64,000 nt of DNA from Mesocentrotus franciscanus (GCA_037976565.1 CP137683.1:3682865-3746864), one strand, 5' to 3'; counted from the first letter of the stretch, positions 24,513 to 36,290 are shown. Program-made: numbers and translations. Notes: generated from the letters alone by a model not told the origin.

Positions 24513-25050
24513 GTATAAGTTTATAAGCTTCATATATAACACCATTGTATGTAATCCCTCTATCACCTATGGGATATGGAAATGTCAACCAAAACCAGTC
24601 TACTATGAAAGTAGTTGTTTATTTTAGTCATTAACAAAGTGTACTTTTAAACAATAGGGCATAATCTATTTTCAAGCTTGAATTGTAAAATGGTGTAGTG
24701 CAGTTGCATTGTGTGTACATGTACATGTATATGGATCTATGGAGTTCAAGTTTATAAAGTCATCAGAATTAAATTTAGTGACTGAAATCTGTAGTGGATG
24801 TTCGAGAAGAAGAAAAAAAACCCTGAGCTCCAGTGATCGCATTACATGTACACACAGTGCAACTGCACTACACCATTTTAATACAATGCGAGCTAGAAAC
24901 CTGATTTCATGCCCTTTTGTGTGATAGTAAACTTTGTTTGTGACTACAATAGACAAGACTGCTTTCAAAGTAGACTGGTTTGTTGACATTCTCACATCTA
25001 TCAAGGCTTTACAGGGATTACATACAATGGTGTTATGAAGCTTGTACACT
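24513..25050. mobile_element. Long inverted repeat (foldback) R
   Basis: The left arm 24513-24729 and right arm 24842-25050 are inverted copies. Paired blocks include AACACCATTGTATGTAATCC / GGATTACATACAATGGTGTT and AAAATGGTGTAGTGCAGTTG / CAACTGCACTACACCATTTT. Arms have diverged by substitutions and small indels; the loop is about 110 bp. No target duplication was identified. It lies in the 15-kb intron of the minus-strand gene. Confidence 0.75.
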
Positions 25051-25150
25051 AAGCTAACGGTTCACAGTAATATGCAAATGAGCTAAGTAAGGTTTCAGAA
25101 AATAAGTGGAGCGTTTTTCCGAAACGGGGATGAACCTCTTCGCATAGATG

Positions 25151-25418
25151 GGTTCTTTCATTGAAGAGTCATTGATCAGAAATAAATAATGGTTCTCAAT
25201 TTGCATAAAGGTTATGTTTCTTAGACTACAGAGTGTAAATCTAGATAATAACAGAAAAACGATCGGAGAAAACAACAAAGATCGGTTCTTTCATTGAAGA
25301 GTCATTGATCAGAAATAAAAAATAGTTCTCAATTTGCATTTAAAGGTATGTTTCTTAGACTACAGAGTGTAAATCTAGGTAAAATAATAACAACAAAAAT
25401 CATTAGAGAAAAACAACA
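25151..25418. repeat. Tandem duplication, unit 133 bp
   Basis: The block GGTTCTTTCATTGAAGAGTC ... TTAGACTACAGAGTGTAAAT starts at 25151 and again at 25284, with minor substitutions and small insertions in the second unit. Confidence 0.9.
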
Positions 25419-25780
25419 CTAATCATGATCCATTGTAAACCCTGGTTAGTCTGCACTCCCAGGCACACTCTAACTATCTGGAGCGAAGCCAACGTGCTAG
25501 ACACAACAAGAACTGGGATAGTCTAGAGTTTCATACCCTAGTTTACATGCTTATTAAATATTCATACCCTAATACCGAGTTTTGTAATTTCTTAAGTATG
25601 TTAAAAATTGATTTGTCCCTATTATGGTGTTTGTTGAGAATGTGACATATTAAAGCTTACATCTAAAAGTATTCAACAAAGGCCCTAATTCAACCAGTGC
25701 ACCTTTCATTCTCGAGTTAGGAAAAACATAAAAAACATTACCGGTAAGTTTACAAGGGGTATGAATAATTTAGTTGTTAA

Positions 25781-26140
25781 AAAGGTACATGTATAGACCA
25801 GTTCTGGTCATGTGATTGCATTTTGAAAGAAACGTTGTGGAATCGATCAAAAAAGGTTGATCATCTAGCATATACACTGTCAGTATTGGTGTGTACTGCA
25901 AGGTTCTGGAATCATCAAAATGATAAGAAATTTGGCCCAGTCTTGGTAAATTTACAAGCACTGTACACAGGAAGATGTATATGGGACTATATACGCGATA
26001 TCTATCCGGTCCAAATAGATATACTAATTTACCAAATATATCAATTAGTAGGCGGTTTCCCGGCAAATTTTGTATCATCACGTATTAGTCAAAACATATT
26101 CTTTCACATGATTGGTAATAAGAGCTTTGAAATCATTTGA
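25781..26140 (-). mobile_element. TTAA MITE A (copy 1, right end lost)
   Basis: TTAA at 25777-25780 is followed by an inner ATAGACCAGTTCTGG terminus. The full A-family interior follows: GAAACGTTGTGGAATCGATC, GTGTGTACTGCAAGGTTCTG, AGATGTATATGGGACTA, TAGGCGGTTTCCCGGCAAA, TTTCACATGATTGGTAAT. Similarity stops at about 26140 before the opposite terminus. The minus orientation is defined relative to copies at 30.9 and 52.8 kb. Confidence 0.8.
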
Positions 26141-28061
26141 TTAGCAGTTCCTTTTTATATTACTTTCGAGTGGCCTGGAAGTGAAAACACTCTTCCGTGT
26201 TGGTATTTCAGTTTCAGGGCAATAAGCTCATATCTATTTTGGTCCCATATGTAAACATTGGTGTATTGACATAGCATGGGCGTGTGCAATGTTCAAGTGG
26301 GATAGTTATCACCTATGTATAATGCCCACCTGTACTAAATGCACTAGTATGTACTTGTATATACATGTATGTGCAAGTGAAATCTGAGGCAATATGTTTA
26401 ATGTACAATAATACTATTCATGCTCTTTTCATTTTTTAGGTCTTTTTTAAAACTTTCCTTTTCATAATTACGAATCTTATCATGTAAATTGTACATCATA
26501 ACTGAATAGAATAGCATAGCATAAACATCTTAGAAACTTTTCTATAAACTTACATTTTCATTTATAACTTATAGATTTTTTGAAAAGCAAGAATAAACAC
26601 TTTAGCAACAACTTTCTTCACACAAACCCAGGGAAATTTCATACGGGGACTGGTATCGAAATTGCCCTTGAATAGTTTTTTTTCGAAAATACATGTAGCT
26701 GCGATCGTGTTGGTAATAAAAAGAAAAATGTTTAAAAGAATCATGCAGTCAAAAATGAAGTGATGTATTTTACCTCCTCTTCTTGTATTCTCCATGGGTT
26801 CATCATTTTGGTAACTTCAAAGAACTGACACCAGTCTCTCCTCAAATATTAGTCACAGGTCAATATATAATCCAGTGATAAAATTCTCATATATGTTTAT
26901 CCACAATCGAAGCGTTGATAGTCATTCCAAAACGTCTTCTCTTTGCTAGCAAGCAAGGTACAGACTACAGGTAGGTCACAGAGCAGAAGCATCCATTATA
27001 CATACAGACTGATGAAGCCATGTAACAGAAGCAAGGAGTTTAAGGATTATTGACATGACATGAAATGACAAAACAAAAACAAGGCTTCGCTTGTTTGCCT
27101 ACTTGAAAGGAGATTACTATACAGTCTTCAAAAAAAAATGTTTGTGCATATTTATACCAGCCTCAGACATGCACTGGCTATACAATGGTCTAGAAACTTT
27201 TATTATTGATATTAATGGCAGTATGATCCATGTGAGAGGCCTCAACTAGATTGGATATCAGATTTCAACAACTGCAACCCACAAGCACAAATCACCGTCC
27301 AGCAAATATAAAGCACAAAGGCCAGGATATGAAAGACAGACTTATCTTTTACAATATCATTTAATTGTAATATGCATACAAACTAGGAACACCAACGTTG
27401 TTTGCAAAGAAAGACATTAGCAACAAGGCGAGGTACAATCTGCAATGTAATGAGACACTGGTCATAAGGATGTATTAGGGCCAATGTATGAATAATCTTT
27501 TACTTGTTGAACCTTGAAATTACAAATATTTTGCTACTTGAAATGGAATGTAAATGTAATCTCCAATGTTACTCCTTTCAATGAACCAATGGTCCAAGCT
27601 CTCACCTATGCAAAGGGCGATATACATGTACCCCATCAATGTAAACAACATGAAATGTTATGTTTCAACCTTAAAATGACAAATTGTATGCTCAAGGTAT
27701 TCCAGCAAAATTGCTTCTCTCTTGTGAAAGTTAAAAAGTGTCATCACAGAATTCAGATCCAAGTGAAACTTAGAAGTGAAAGCATCATAAATAACCAAGG
27801 AAATATACAAAGCAATGATAAAGCAGTTGAATCAGAAACACAAGACTCTAACTCAAGTGAGAATATAGTAAATTATGGACTAAAAACAAAGAACAAACAC
27901 TGGAGTGACAACAACAGAAAGACAACCCAGAGAGGAACAGTTGTTCAGCCCCCAAGACTCAAAGCTTGTTATGGCATTCCTCTATCTTCTCTTATTTTCC
28001 TCTCTGAAAAGTAGGTGACTATGAAGCTAAGCAAACCAAGGCCTGATTCCTATAACAAGAG
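26141..28061. other. No gene seen (166-codon open frame noted)
   Basis: Intronic relative to the minus-strand gene. A 166-codon plus-strand frame at 27514-28014 is the longest non-repetitive open frame in the window. It has no recognisable domain, no coding-like composition and no splice or promoter context, so it is not called a gene. Confidence 0.5.
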
Positions 28062-28290
28062 TGATCTAGATCGAACCAAGGGCACGCTACATCACACAGA
28101 ATAGTAGTCCATTGGTGCAAGCTGGATCATCTTGGTTCACCATCTGACTTATCCTGCAGGCTGATCTAGATCGAACTAGTGGCGCGCTACATCACACAAA
28201 GTTAGTTCAGTGGTGCGAGCTGGATCCATCTTAACTCAACATGGAACTTGATCCTGCAGACTGATCTAGATCAAACCTTCAGCAGTGCCA
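28062..28290. repeat. Tandem repeat, 100-bp unit
   Basis: TGATCTAGATCGAACC starts at 28062, 28162 and (as TGATCTAGATCAAACC) 28262. The first two units share GCGCTACATCACACA-like and GAGCTGGATC-like segments. Spacing is an exact 100 bp. Confidence 0.85.
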
Positions 28291-30879
28291 GTTAGATCTA
28301 CAAGCTACTTTTGGATCTGAAGTACACATTCCCAGACATACATGAAAACAAATTATATAGTTCCGGCCTACTCTCGTCAAGATTTATGATTTTGTCCTGT
28401 ACTAGCTTTCAGTCACGCAGCACATGTGTACAAAACAATCTTTCATCTTGTTACCGTAGGTCATTAATAATAATATAGGGTTTCAAATCCTATATATGGG
28501 ACATGAATCTTAAAGATACCATTCAACTTTTCAAAAAAGTGACCATGTAGGAAAAAAAAATGATCACTGTGGCCTACAAGTAAAACACAGACAAACTGAA
28601 CGTCCATCTCTCTGACAAAATCAATGACCTTGGTTTTAATATCTGACCCAAAATAGTTGTCATAAAAAGTTAATGCTGCAGTTAAAAGACATTATTTCTT
28701 TATTGCGGATCAATGGACTTGACCTCCAGGTTTACGGCCAAACAAGTCACTATGGAATCCATAGCTATGAACAGTGAACCTCAAGCTGACATTTCCAAGT
28801 AAAAACCACAAACAAGATTTCTCGGAACTGCGATGACTCCAGAAAACACAATAATACAATCAAAGGAAAGTCGATCCAAATATGAGTTTTCTTGCCCACA
28901 TACATGTACATTGTAATGTCCACTTATCCATGCAATGAGGAAATAGTGTTCTGCAGACCGTAAAATGTGCAAGGCACGTGCATTTGTATGCATACTTCCA
29001 AAGTTTACCCATAATGATCATTACTTTTCAGGAGCAAAACTTCCCAGGCACACAAGCGGAAATGAATACAGTTTGCAAATACTAGTACCAGGGAAAATAT
29101 GAAATGACTTAGAAGCGCTTAGAACTGTTAGTCTCAAGCTTCCAGCCTGTTTTTTTAATAAGTTCAAAAAGAGTTCTGTAACTCTTGTCTGCAAATTGTG
29201 TTTTTGAGTTTAGACTACATGATTCTATTCATTGGAAATGTGATTCACAGCTTCTCTGGTTAAACTTTGTTGTCATGGGGATAAGACTTTCTTTTGCAGG
29301 ACTAGTTGAAGGGCTCTCCTTCGTCAAAAAAAGGTTGCTAGATAAAGTCTAGCGTGGTCTAGGTCTTAATGTTCATCAAGTCATGCAGTATATGGGTGAG
29401 GTGCTGCTGCTAAGCCTAGCAGAGAGGTTAAGGCATGAGGTCATAGGTCAAAGTCTGCTTTGGTAATAAATCAAGTTCAAAGTCAAAGTCAAAGTTGTAA
29501 GAAACCAGTGTAGACATCATGGTGCCTCACTGTAACAGTCTTTATTTACTTTTTTTCATACATACAAGTTTACTGCCTTATAAAAGAGAGCAAGGCACAT
29601 GCTCGATTGCCAATACATAACTCTTAGTCTAACTGCTGTATTTTTATTTATACTTATAAATCAAGCAATTTTTTTCATCAAAAACACACGGCTACAGCTT
29701 ACTGATATGAGAATTATGCATGGTTTAAATTCCTTTCATGACATATGATCATGTACTGTACATTACATGTAGAGTATGTAGGACAACATGGCACTGTTCC
29801 ACTCTGCATGAGTATGATGGGGAGTTGGGTGTCTGGACACTTATCAAACATAGAGACATCTCTTTTGTCTTTGGATTTCAAGGAAATATCTATCAAATAG
29901 CACTGACCATTAGGAATATTTGTCCTTTATACTATTGTCCAACATAGGTCTTACTCTTAGAAGATTTATGAAATATTGCTTGGAATTTCTTCAAATTGCT
30001 GTATTAAAAATCAGCTGTCCATGCAGATACACGTCTGGGACTCTGGGTATGACAGTAATAATCACAGGTATGGATTTGAAGATCATTACTAACTTTGGGT
30101 TACAAGATATATAAAAAAAGTTAAAAAAACTAAAACCAATCATGTTTTTCTCTTCTTTTGTCATGAGGTACCGATATAGTTTATGAAAACATGTGAACTC
30201 ACACATCAAAAGTGAAGTAGGTCTATTCATCACAGATTTTGATCACACTTGTTTTGGTTTAGTGAGGTAGTCTGCTGTATATAGTCTACTTACAAAAAAC
30301 TGATTCATCATATGCAAAGCAAGGTTTCTTCCTGAAAATTATCACCATGTGGTTGTGTAACGGCTGTTATGGATACAGTCATCCAATGGCATTAGACAGT
30401 TGAAACAGGTTGGATAGTGAGCAAAATCAGCAAATTTCCTGCAGGTAATTATGCAGGGTACACTAATATCCAGGAGTTTGATGGTACGATGGCTTCAAAG
30501 TGCAGCTGGTTTGCGGTTTCAACAAGCTTCTGATGATTCAAAGTACCTTACAGTTGCAGGTACAGTATGGTTCCATGATTTCAACAAGCTTTCTTCCTCT
30601 ACTTCTACATTTATCCTATCTGACCTGACCATACATGTAGGATATATATGTAAAGTGTGCATTGCCACAAGTGACCATATTTTGGTTGACCCCTTATCTT
30701 GACTTTTGTTTGAAGTTCTCTGGGCCAGGTCCTGGTTGATAAAAACAAGGCTGACCTAACAAACATGGCAGGCTGTATCACCAAATGACCATTGTATTTC
30801 AGCCCTAGACAAATCTTTCTGAATCACTCTACTGTGGCACAGATAGCATCATTTCAGACATAACAAGATTAACCACTTG
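28291..30879. other. No gene seen
   Basis: Intronic, AT-rich. Only short oligomer repetition (AGTCAAAGTCAAAGTC at 29478-29495) and a local reuse of TTTCAACAAGCTT near 30520 and 30580. Confidence 0.5.
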
Positions 30880-30883
30880 TTAA

Positions 30884-31266
30884 AGGTATAGACCAGTTTT
30901 GGAAACGCCCCCCTCTCAAAAAAATGAAATGGAAGCTCTTATTACCAATCATGTGAAAGAATATGTTTTTACTAATACTTGATGATACAAATTTTGCCCG
31001 GAAACCGCCTATTAATTGATATATTTGGTAAATTATATCTATCCGGACTCGATATATATATAGGGTAGTCCCATATACATCTGTCTGTGTACAGTGCTTG
31101 CAACTTTACCAAGACTGGGCTAAATTTCTTATCATTTTGATGATTCCAGAACCTTGCAGTACACACCAATACTTATATGCTAGATGATCAACCTTTTCAG
31201 ATCGATTCCACAACGTTTCTTTCACAATGCAATCGCATGACCAGAACTGGTCTATACTCTATACCT
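30884..31266 (+). mobile_element. TTAA MITE A (copy 2)
   Basis: A 383-bp element starting AGGTATAGACCAGTTTTGG and ending CCAGAACTGGTCTATACTCTA plus TACCT, with TTAA on both sides (30880-30883 and 31267-31270). The right-hand TTAA is directly the left-hand TTAA of element B copy 1. No coding capacity. AGG termini with TTAA duplications fit Kolobok-type elements better than piggyBac, whose ends usually begin CCC (inference from family knowledge). Confidence 0.85.
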
Positions 31267-31270
31267 TTAA

Positions 31271-31784
31271 AGGCAAAGTCCACCCTGATATTAAGTTGGT
31301 TTAAATAAAAGCAGAAAGATGAGAGAAACAAATTTGTGAAAGTTTGAGCAATATCCAATTAAAAGTTATGAATTTTTAAAGCTGCCATCAGTGAAACACA
31401 TATTGGCAACACTGTGGCGTATCTTGCGAGCTCCTCTCCAATTTTTTTGTACAGAAAATTTCATTAACTTCATTTTCTTAGTTCTAGATGACAGAATACA
31501 TTTGTTCTATACAGGGATTGTATAAATAACATATTTGCAATACTCGTTTTTAGGGTGAATGCGGGATTGAAAATTTCTGAAGGGAAAATAAGAATTTTAA
31601 AGCTTTTTAGTACAGGGGAAATGGGAGGGGAGCTCACAAGAGTTGCCAATATTTTTTTGATTGATTGCACCTTCAAAAATTCATAATATTCTTAATTTGT
31701 TTTTGCTCAAACTTTCACTGACCTGTTTCTCTCATTTGTCTGCTTCTATTAAAACCAACTTAATATCAGGTTTGACTTCTCCTA
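31271..31784 (+). mobile_element. TTAA MITE B (copy 1)
   Basis: A 514-bp element starting AGGCAAAGTCCACCCTGATA and ending ATATCAGGTTTGACTTCTCC plus TA, with TTAA at 31267-31270 and 31785-31788. Subterminal inverted blocks (GATATTAAGTTGGTTT against AAACCAACTTAATATC) extend the terminal repeat. It provides an uninterrupted reference for the nested copy at 45845-47717. Confidence 0.85.
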
Positions 31785-32776
31785 TTAATGTTCTACTCAT
31801 GCATCTTCCATAGAATCAGAATGTAGCACGGCACATACAAATGTAGACTATTGAACGTTTATGAATGTTGGTACTATAGTCTCGAAGGCAAAATCTTCCA
31901 ACTCCTTTTTTCTTTTTATGATTCGTAATTTTTTTTTTAAAGTATAATATATGTAAATTATTCAACTGAATATGTACAAGGATTTAAGTAGTGTGATACT
32001 GCCATTCTTTATTTTCGAAGTATTTAAGAGTAGAAAAATAATATTTCTACTGAAGATCAAATCATAATGGACAGGCTCTAATTAGTAATGGAAACCAGAA
32101 AATTAAAAGAACAGTTTTGGCTGATGGTAGACATTTCTCTGAAAAACCTAACAAAACTTTTAATCAAAATGTTGACAGAATTCTAAACCATAGTTGGGTT
32201 TAAGCTAAGTTTTTTTTAAAAGAAGAAAATCTACTCAAATATACAACCATTTACTATTTCATTCTTTTTGATAAGAAAAGTCATGGAACTTACTAAAATA
32301 CTTGTCAATGATAATTGTACTAAGTTCAGTTTGATAAAAGTCATAACTCTTGACTTAATATCGATCTTAAAAAATGCAAATTCATCCTTTTTTCAACGCC
32401 TACAGTAGAACTTAAAAGATAAAGTGACAGTTATAACAATTAAATATTAGTCATGACTGTCAAATGTAAAACATAAAACAAACTTATTACACAATCTGGA
32501 AATACAGCAAGAAAGAAAGTCACACATCTCACTACAGAAAAAACTAAATATGCCAAATTCAGTTCATGATCTTGTAAACTGCAAGCCTCACTACACTGTA
32601 CACACAACACCAGACCCTAGCTGCCTTCAAATGAATTTAAGTAATACCAAAAACAGCAACTGCAGAAATAAACAATAAACTACACATTGTCAGTAGGGAA
32701 ATTACACAGAGTAAAGTAGTAAACCAATGCTCATTCTCAAAAAGTACCAATAATCACCAATCCGTGATCAGACACA

Positions 32777-32787
32777 AATTACAGACT
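32777..32787. repeat. Target-site duplication, left
   Basis: AATTACAGACT; the identical 11-mer follows the element at 33561-33571. Because TAACTCC/GGAGTTA also pair, the true duplication may be 9 bp (ATTACAGAC). Confidence 0.9.
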
Positions 32788-32908
32788 AACTCCGGGAAGC
32801 TCCAACACCGGCGCCGCAGGCGTCGGAGCTTCGGTAACACTGTAGTGGGGGCTTCTAAAACAGCCGATGGGGCAACATTACTGTTAAATCTGCAATAGTA
32901 GTACTTAC

Positions 32909-33032
32909 AATTTTACATCATAGGGTGCACGAATCCTCAGGGCATAACAATGATCACTTGAATTCATAATTTGAAGAAATCTTCGATGGGAAAAAAGGGT
33001 TATTCAAAGCCCTACACAAGCGATTCTTCCAT
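32909..33032 (-). pseudogene. First-exon-like ORF copy, frameshifted (left arm)
   Basis: The minus-strand counterpart of the ORF at 33317-33439. The ATG at 33032-33030 and donor GTAAGT (33-base context at 32908) are kept. An extra base after the fourth codon creates TAG at codon 7, and two more single-base indels follow. It has the same orientation as the host gene, so if transcribed it would be a sense-strand exon but could not encode the same peptide. Confidence 0.65.
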
Positions 33033-33271
33033 GTCGCAGCGTCGATTCAAAATGGCGAAGAGACAGTACGCATGCGCGGCAGAGCCGCAGAAAGTATGAA
33101 TATTCATGCTATCGGCGCCGATCGCCGAAATCGCTGAATATGCACGACTCGAACAAACAGAGCGGTGAATGTAAACCCAGGTCCTCGGCCCTTCTCAACC
33201 TCGTGCATATTCAGCGATTTCGAGCGATCGGCGCCGATAGCATGAATATTCATACTTTCTGCGGCTCTGCC

Positions 33272-33300
33272 GCGCATGCGCACTGTCTCTTCGCCATTTT
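33272..33300 (+). promoter_or_regulatory. Promoter-like motifs before the captured ORF
   Basis: GCGCATGCGC at 33272-33281 matches the palindromic NRF1-type motif, and CGCCATTTT at 33292-33300 resembles the YY1 core on the reverse strand. Both are common in CpG-rich animal promoters close to the start site. They lie 17-45 bp before the ATG at 33317. The left arm has the same arrangement inverted, with one base changed in the first motif (TACGCATGCGC). Function is inferred from motifs only. Confidence 0.45.
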
Positions 33301-33316
33301 GAATCGACGTTGCGAC

Positions 33317-33439
33317 ATGGAAGAATCGTTGTGTAGGGCTTTGAATAACCCTTTTTCCCATCGAAGATTTCTTCAAATTATGAATTCAAGTGATCATTGT
33401 TATGCCCTGAGGATTCGTGCACCCTATGATGTAAAAATT
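33317..33439 (+). CDS. Captured first-coding-exon-like ORF (right arm)
   Basis: ATG at 33317 opens exactly 41 codons ending at a strong splice donor ATT|GTAAGT (33440). The peptide begins MEESLCRALNNPFSHRRFLQ and continues through NSSDHCYALRIRAPYDVKI. The sequence before the ATG is GC-rich with promoter-like motifs. Together this resembles promoter, short 5' UTR and first coding exon of some host gene captured inside a transposon arm. The frame is also open upstream of the ATG, so the start is chosen on motif context. I do not recognise the peptide. Expression is unknown; the plus orientation is antisense to the surrounding gene. Confidence 0.45.
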
Positions 33440-33560
33440 GTAAGTACTACTATTGCAGATTTAACAGTAATGTTGCCCCATCGGCTGTTTTAGAAGCCCC
33501 CACTACAGTGTTACCGAAGCTCCGACGCCTGCGGCGCCGGTGTTGGAGCTTCCCGGAGTT

Positions 33561-33571
33561 AATTACAGACT
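33561..33571. repeat. Target-site duplication, right
   Basis: AATTACAGACT, identical to 32777-32787. Confidence 0.9.
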
Positions 33572-35220
33572 TGAAATGCAAACCTTTGATCAAATCAGTC
33601 TGCATCGCAAAGTAGATCCTCTCTCCTCAATCTAATAAAAAAAATAACACGATCCTTCCTGCCTTCAGAAGGTGCTTCAATTCATGAAAACTCCACCAAA
33701 GCTTACAGTAACTGGTAATGATGATTCCTTGATAAATAATGTACAGAAAGTAATAAAAATGCCAGCAAATGATAACTTGTGTACTTCACAGAGAAGTACA
33801 GTGCAGTGTCCACGTATTTGTGACTGCACTGCTTTATGCTGGTCATCAGTGAATGAACAAACCTTGAAAGAGCACACATGTGCGTGCAGCGCATGTGTAT
33901 GATCTGTGTACAAAATGACAACAATGGAACTAGTCTCTAAAATAAGACCCTATTGAAATACTTTAAAAAAAAACATGGATATCTAGCCTTTTCTAGGATA
34001 AGAAACAAGTGAGATCTTGAATGTGTGAGTACATAAGACTTAAAATAGACTAAATGCAGGGCATTGGACTAGACTGACACATTTTGCTATGGTTTGCGTG
34101 CATACAACTAACCATGATCAACTAAAGGATTGAATGTGTGGACTAGACTGGCACACTGCCTTGCTTTGTTATGATTGGACAGAAAGTAAACAGAGGCCAG
34201 TGCCTAGAGGCTAGGATACTGGGTACCTGGGAGGGATAGGCTAATTTGGGAAATAGGGGCAAGACCCTGGGCTTGGATTAGTCTCGGCTTTCAGACACCA
34301 ATACAAAAGATGAAGGCTGTGTTCAGCTGCATCTCGAAAATTTCAAAAATTGGGCATCTGGCCATTCAAATGTTGATGAGCATTGGAGGTATCCTATGGC
34401 TCATCCACAATCTTGGGTGGAAAGGAGAGGCACCTTGATCATGCTTGCCAGAACCATGTAGTTCTGAGACTACAGTTGACATCCAGAGCTCAATTTTATA
34501 GTCCTTCTCATTTTTTCTCATTCTTTTTTTTTTACATTGTTGAACAGGAATGTCTTACAGATGCACATGTTCATTAACATTTGAATGGCTACTTGCTCTA
34601 CTATTTTTACAATTCTTAATCAGACGTTCTAATGGTTAAAGAAATGTGCCCATCCAGGCGTCAAAATTCAAAAGTCAAAATTCAAAAGTTGATCGGGCTT
34701 GCTGAAAATCACAGGCACTACACACATATGGGACTACACACACATGTGGCATACCGTTTGGTCTGAACATTATCAGCTATTTCTTGTAATATTTGGAATA
34801 TGTTTAGCATTTGAAGAGCAATCCTTTTCAGGGGACATTTCTAGAATATTATTCCAAACAGACATAACAGAAATGAGAAAGCTCAAAAACTATATTTCAC
34901 ATAACTGTTTTTAAAAAATTAAATGTCTGGCTAGAAATTGCTCACTCCTCTAGACTAAAGTACATGCATGCACCATACCAAGGGACATCAACACACTTGA
35001 GGTGTGTGGGAGGATTTGGCAAGATGCCAGGCCAGGCAGTCCAGCTATTATGCTCAGAGACTGAGTCCACAACATGGCACATGGTTTGCTTATCACTGTA
35101 TGGAGTGGTACCCAGACAATGTTTACCAACTAATGTATGTGGGGGAAAGCAATGTTTACATTCCAACAGAAACATGAATCTACATGAACACAAGTAGGCC
35201 TACATATAGTCAGTTGCTGC
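33572..35220. other. No gene seen
   Basis: Intronic, no splice-bounded exon found. Only minor oligomer repetition (TCAAAATTCAAAAG twice near 34662-34688). Confidence 0.5.
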
Positions 35221-35221
35221 A

Positions 35222-35307
35222 TAAAAAAAGAGGGGGAAAAAAAGAGGGGAAAAAGAACAGAGAAAGAGAAGAGAAAGGGAGAGAAAGAGAAAGAAAGGGA
35301 GAGAAAG

Positions 35308-35354
<47 letters not shown>
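35222..35354. repeat. GA-rich microsatellite
   Basis: A purine tract (AAAAGAGGGG, GAGAAAGAGA, then GA dinucleotides to 35354). A (TA)n run follows at about 35521-35540. Minus-strand Ser/Leu-rich frames here are artefacts. Confidence 0.9.
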
Positions 35355-35357
<3 letters not shown>

Positions 35358-36019
35358 GATTTATAAGAAACAGACAAGGGGGAAATATTTTGATATTCAT
35401 AGATTATAGTGTGTACATATTGATAATCAAATCGCAGGCCTAAATTGTACATTGTAGGGCCTACATAGATGTGTCCAACAGCTCTTTCCAATCTAATAAA
35501 AGTTGGTATATAAAGAGAGGTATATATATATATATATATAAAGAAACGCACACAATGAGCGTAAACAGTAAAGCAAACAAATAGGGCATTCACATGAAAT
35601 AGATATCAAATAAATAAACATTGTACAAAAAAGAATCATGCTATTGCGAAGCAGAGAAGTGCCTGGCAGTGTAAAATTATATTATATGATGTAAATGCAA
35701 AAACTTGGCCATTATTCTTTATTAGAGTTCTGATTCGAAGTGATGCTCAAATATCTAAAGTGCTACAAGACTTTCTGTTCTATTTGTTAAGTAGCATTCA
35801 TGAGGAAAAACTCAAATATCCTATGAAACATGATAGTTTTCAAAGCATTCAATGTGTGAACAGATATGTATATATAACTTGTTATTTCGTATACACGTAT
35901 AGTTGTAGAAGCCCTACGGGTGAAAATTGTTACACCGTTAGGTTGTCAACGAACTTTCTTATTTTATGTTGAGTCCCTTTTTATAGTTGTAAGTAGCTGA
36001 CTATATCATTTCATATCTC

Positions 36020-36290
36020 CTCTCTCATTAAAATTTGTATAATAGGTTTTGTTTATAAAGCACATTGAGAACCGGCCATTCTGAGTTGAACTGCATTACA
36101 TAAAACATTATATTGTTGTTGTCATTTTTGTTATTGGTGGAATTATTATTATACTTATTATTATTTTTTCATCATATTTACTGTTAGTATTATAATATTA
36201 ATAATAATAATAATAATAATTAACATTACTATTATCATAATAATAATAGTAATAATAATCATTATCATTATTATCATTATTTCTACCAAG
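36020..36290. repeat. Possible LINE/SINE 3' tail and ATT-type repeat
   Basis: TTATAAAGCACATTGAGAAC at about 36053 resembles the AAAGCGC... 3' tails of other retroelements in the window. It is followed by ATT/TAA trinucleotide-rich sequence, densest at 36183-36280. No coding part is recognised. Confidence 0.4.

Larger units (their letters stand above)
32788..33560. mobile_element. 773-bp foldback element with 360-bp arms
   Basis: The left arm 32788-33147 and right arm 33201-33560 are reverse complements around a 53-bp loop. By eye I count two substitutions and four single-base indels, about 98% identity. Ends are AACTCCGGGAAGCTCC / GGAGCTTCCCGGAGTT, with a smaller nested GAAGCTCC...GGAGCTTC palindrome. 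A 9-11 bp target duplication flanks it. Long terminal repeats plus 9-bp-class duplications recall MULE-type or the classic sea urchin foldback (TU) elements; this is an analogy, not an identification. Each arm holds an exon-like unit (see separate entries). No transposase is encoded. It sits in the 15-kb intron of the minus-strand gene. Confidence 0.9.

Noticed and set aside
25823..26140. 105-codon frame within element A, and similar frames in its other copies
   Set aside because: The frame is not conserved among the four A copies, which carry different indels; the element is non-coding.
27514..28014. 166-codon plus-strand open frame, the longest without simple sequence
   Set aside because: AT-rich, no recognised domain, runs into the 28-kb repeat region's flank, no splice sites or promoter-like context; lies antisense in a host intron. 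A chance frame of this length is rare but possible in 64 kb, so transcript data could reopen it.
35200..35593. Ser/Leu-rich minus-strand frames
   Set aside because: GA microsatellite artefact.
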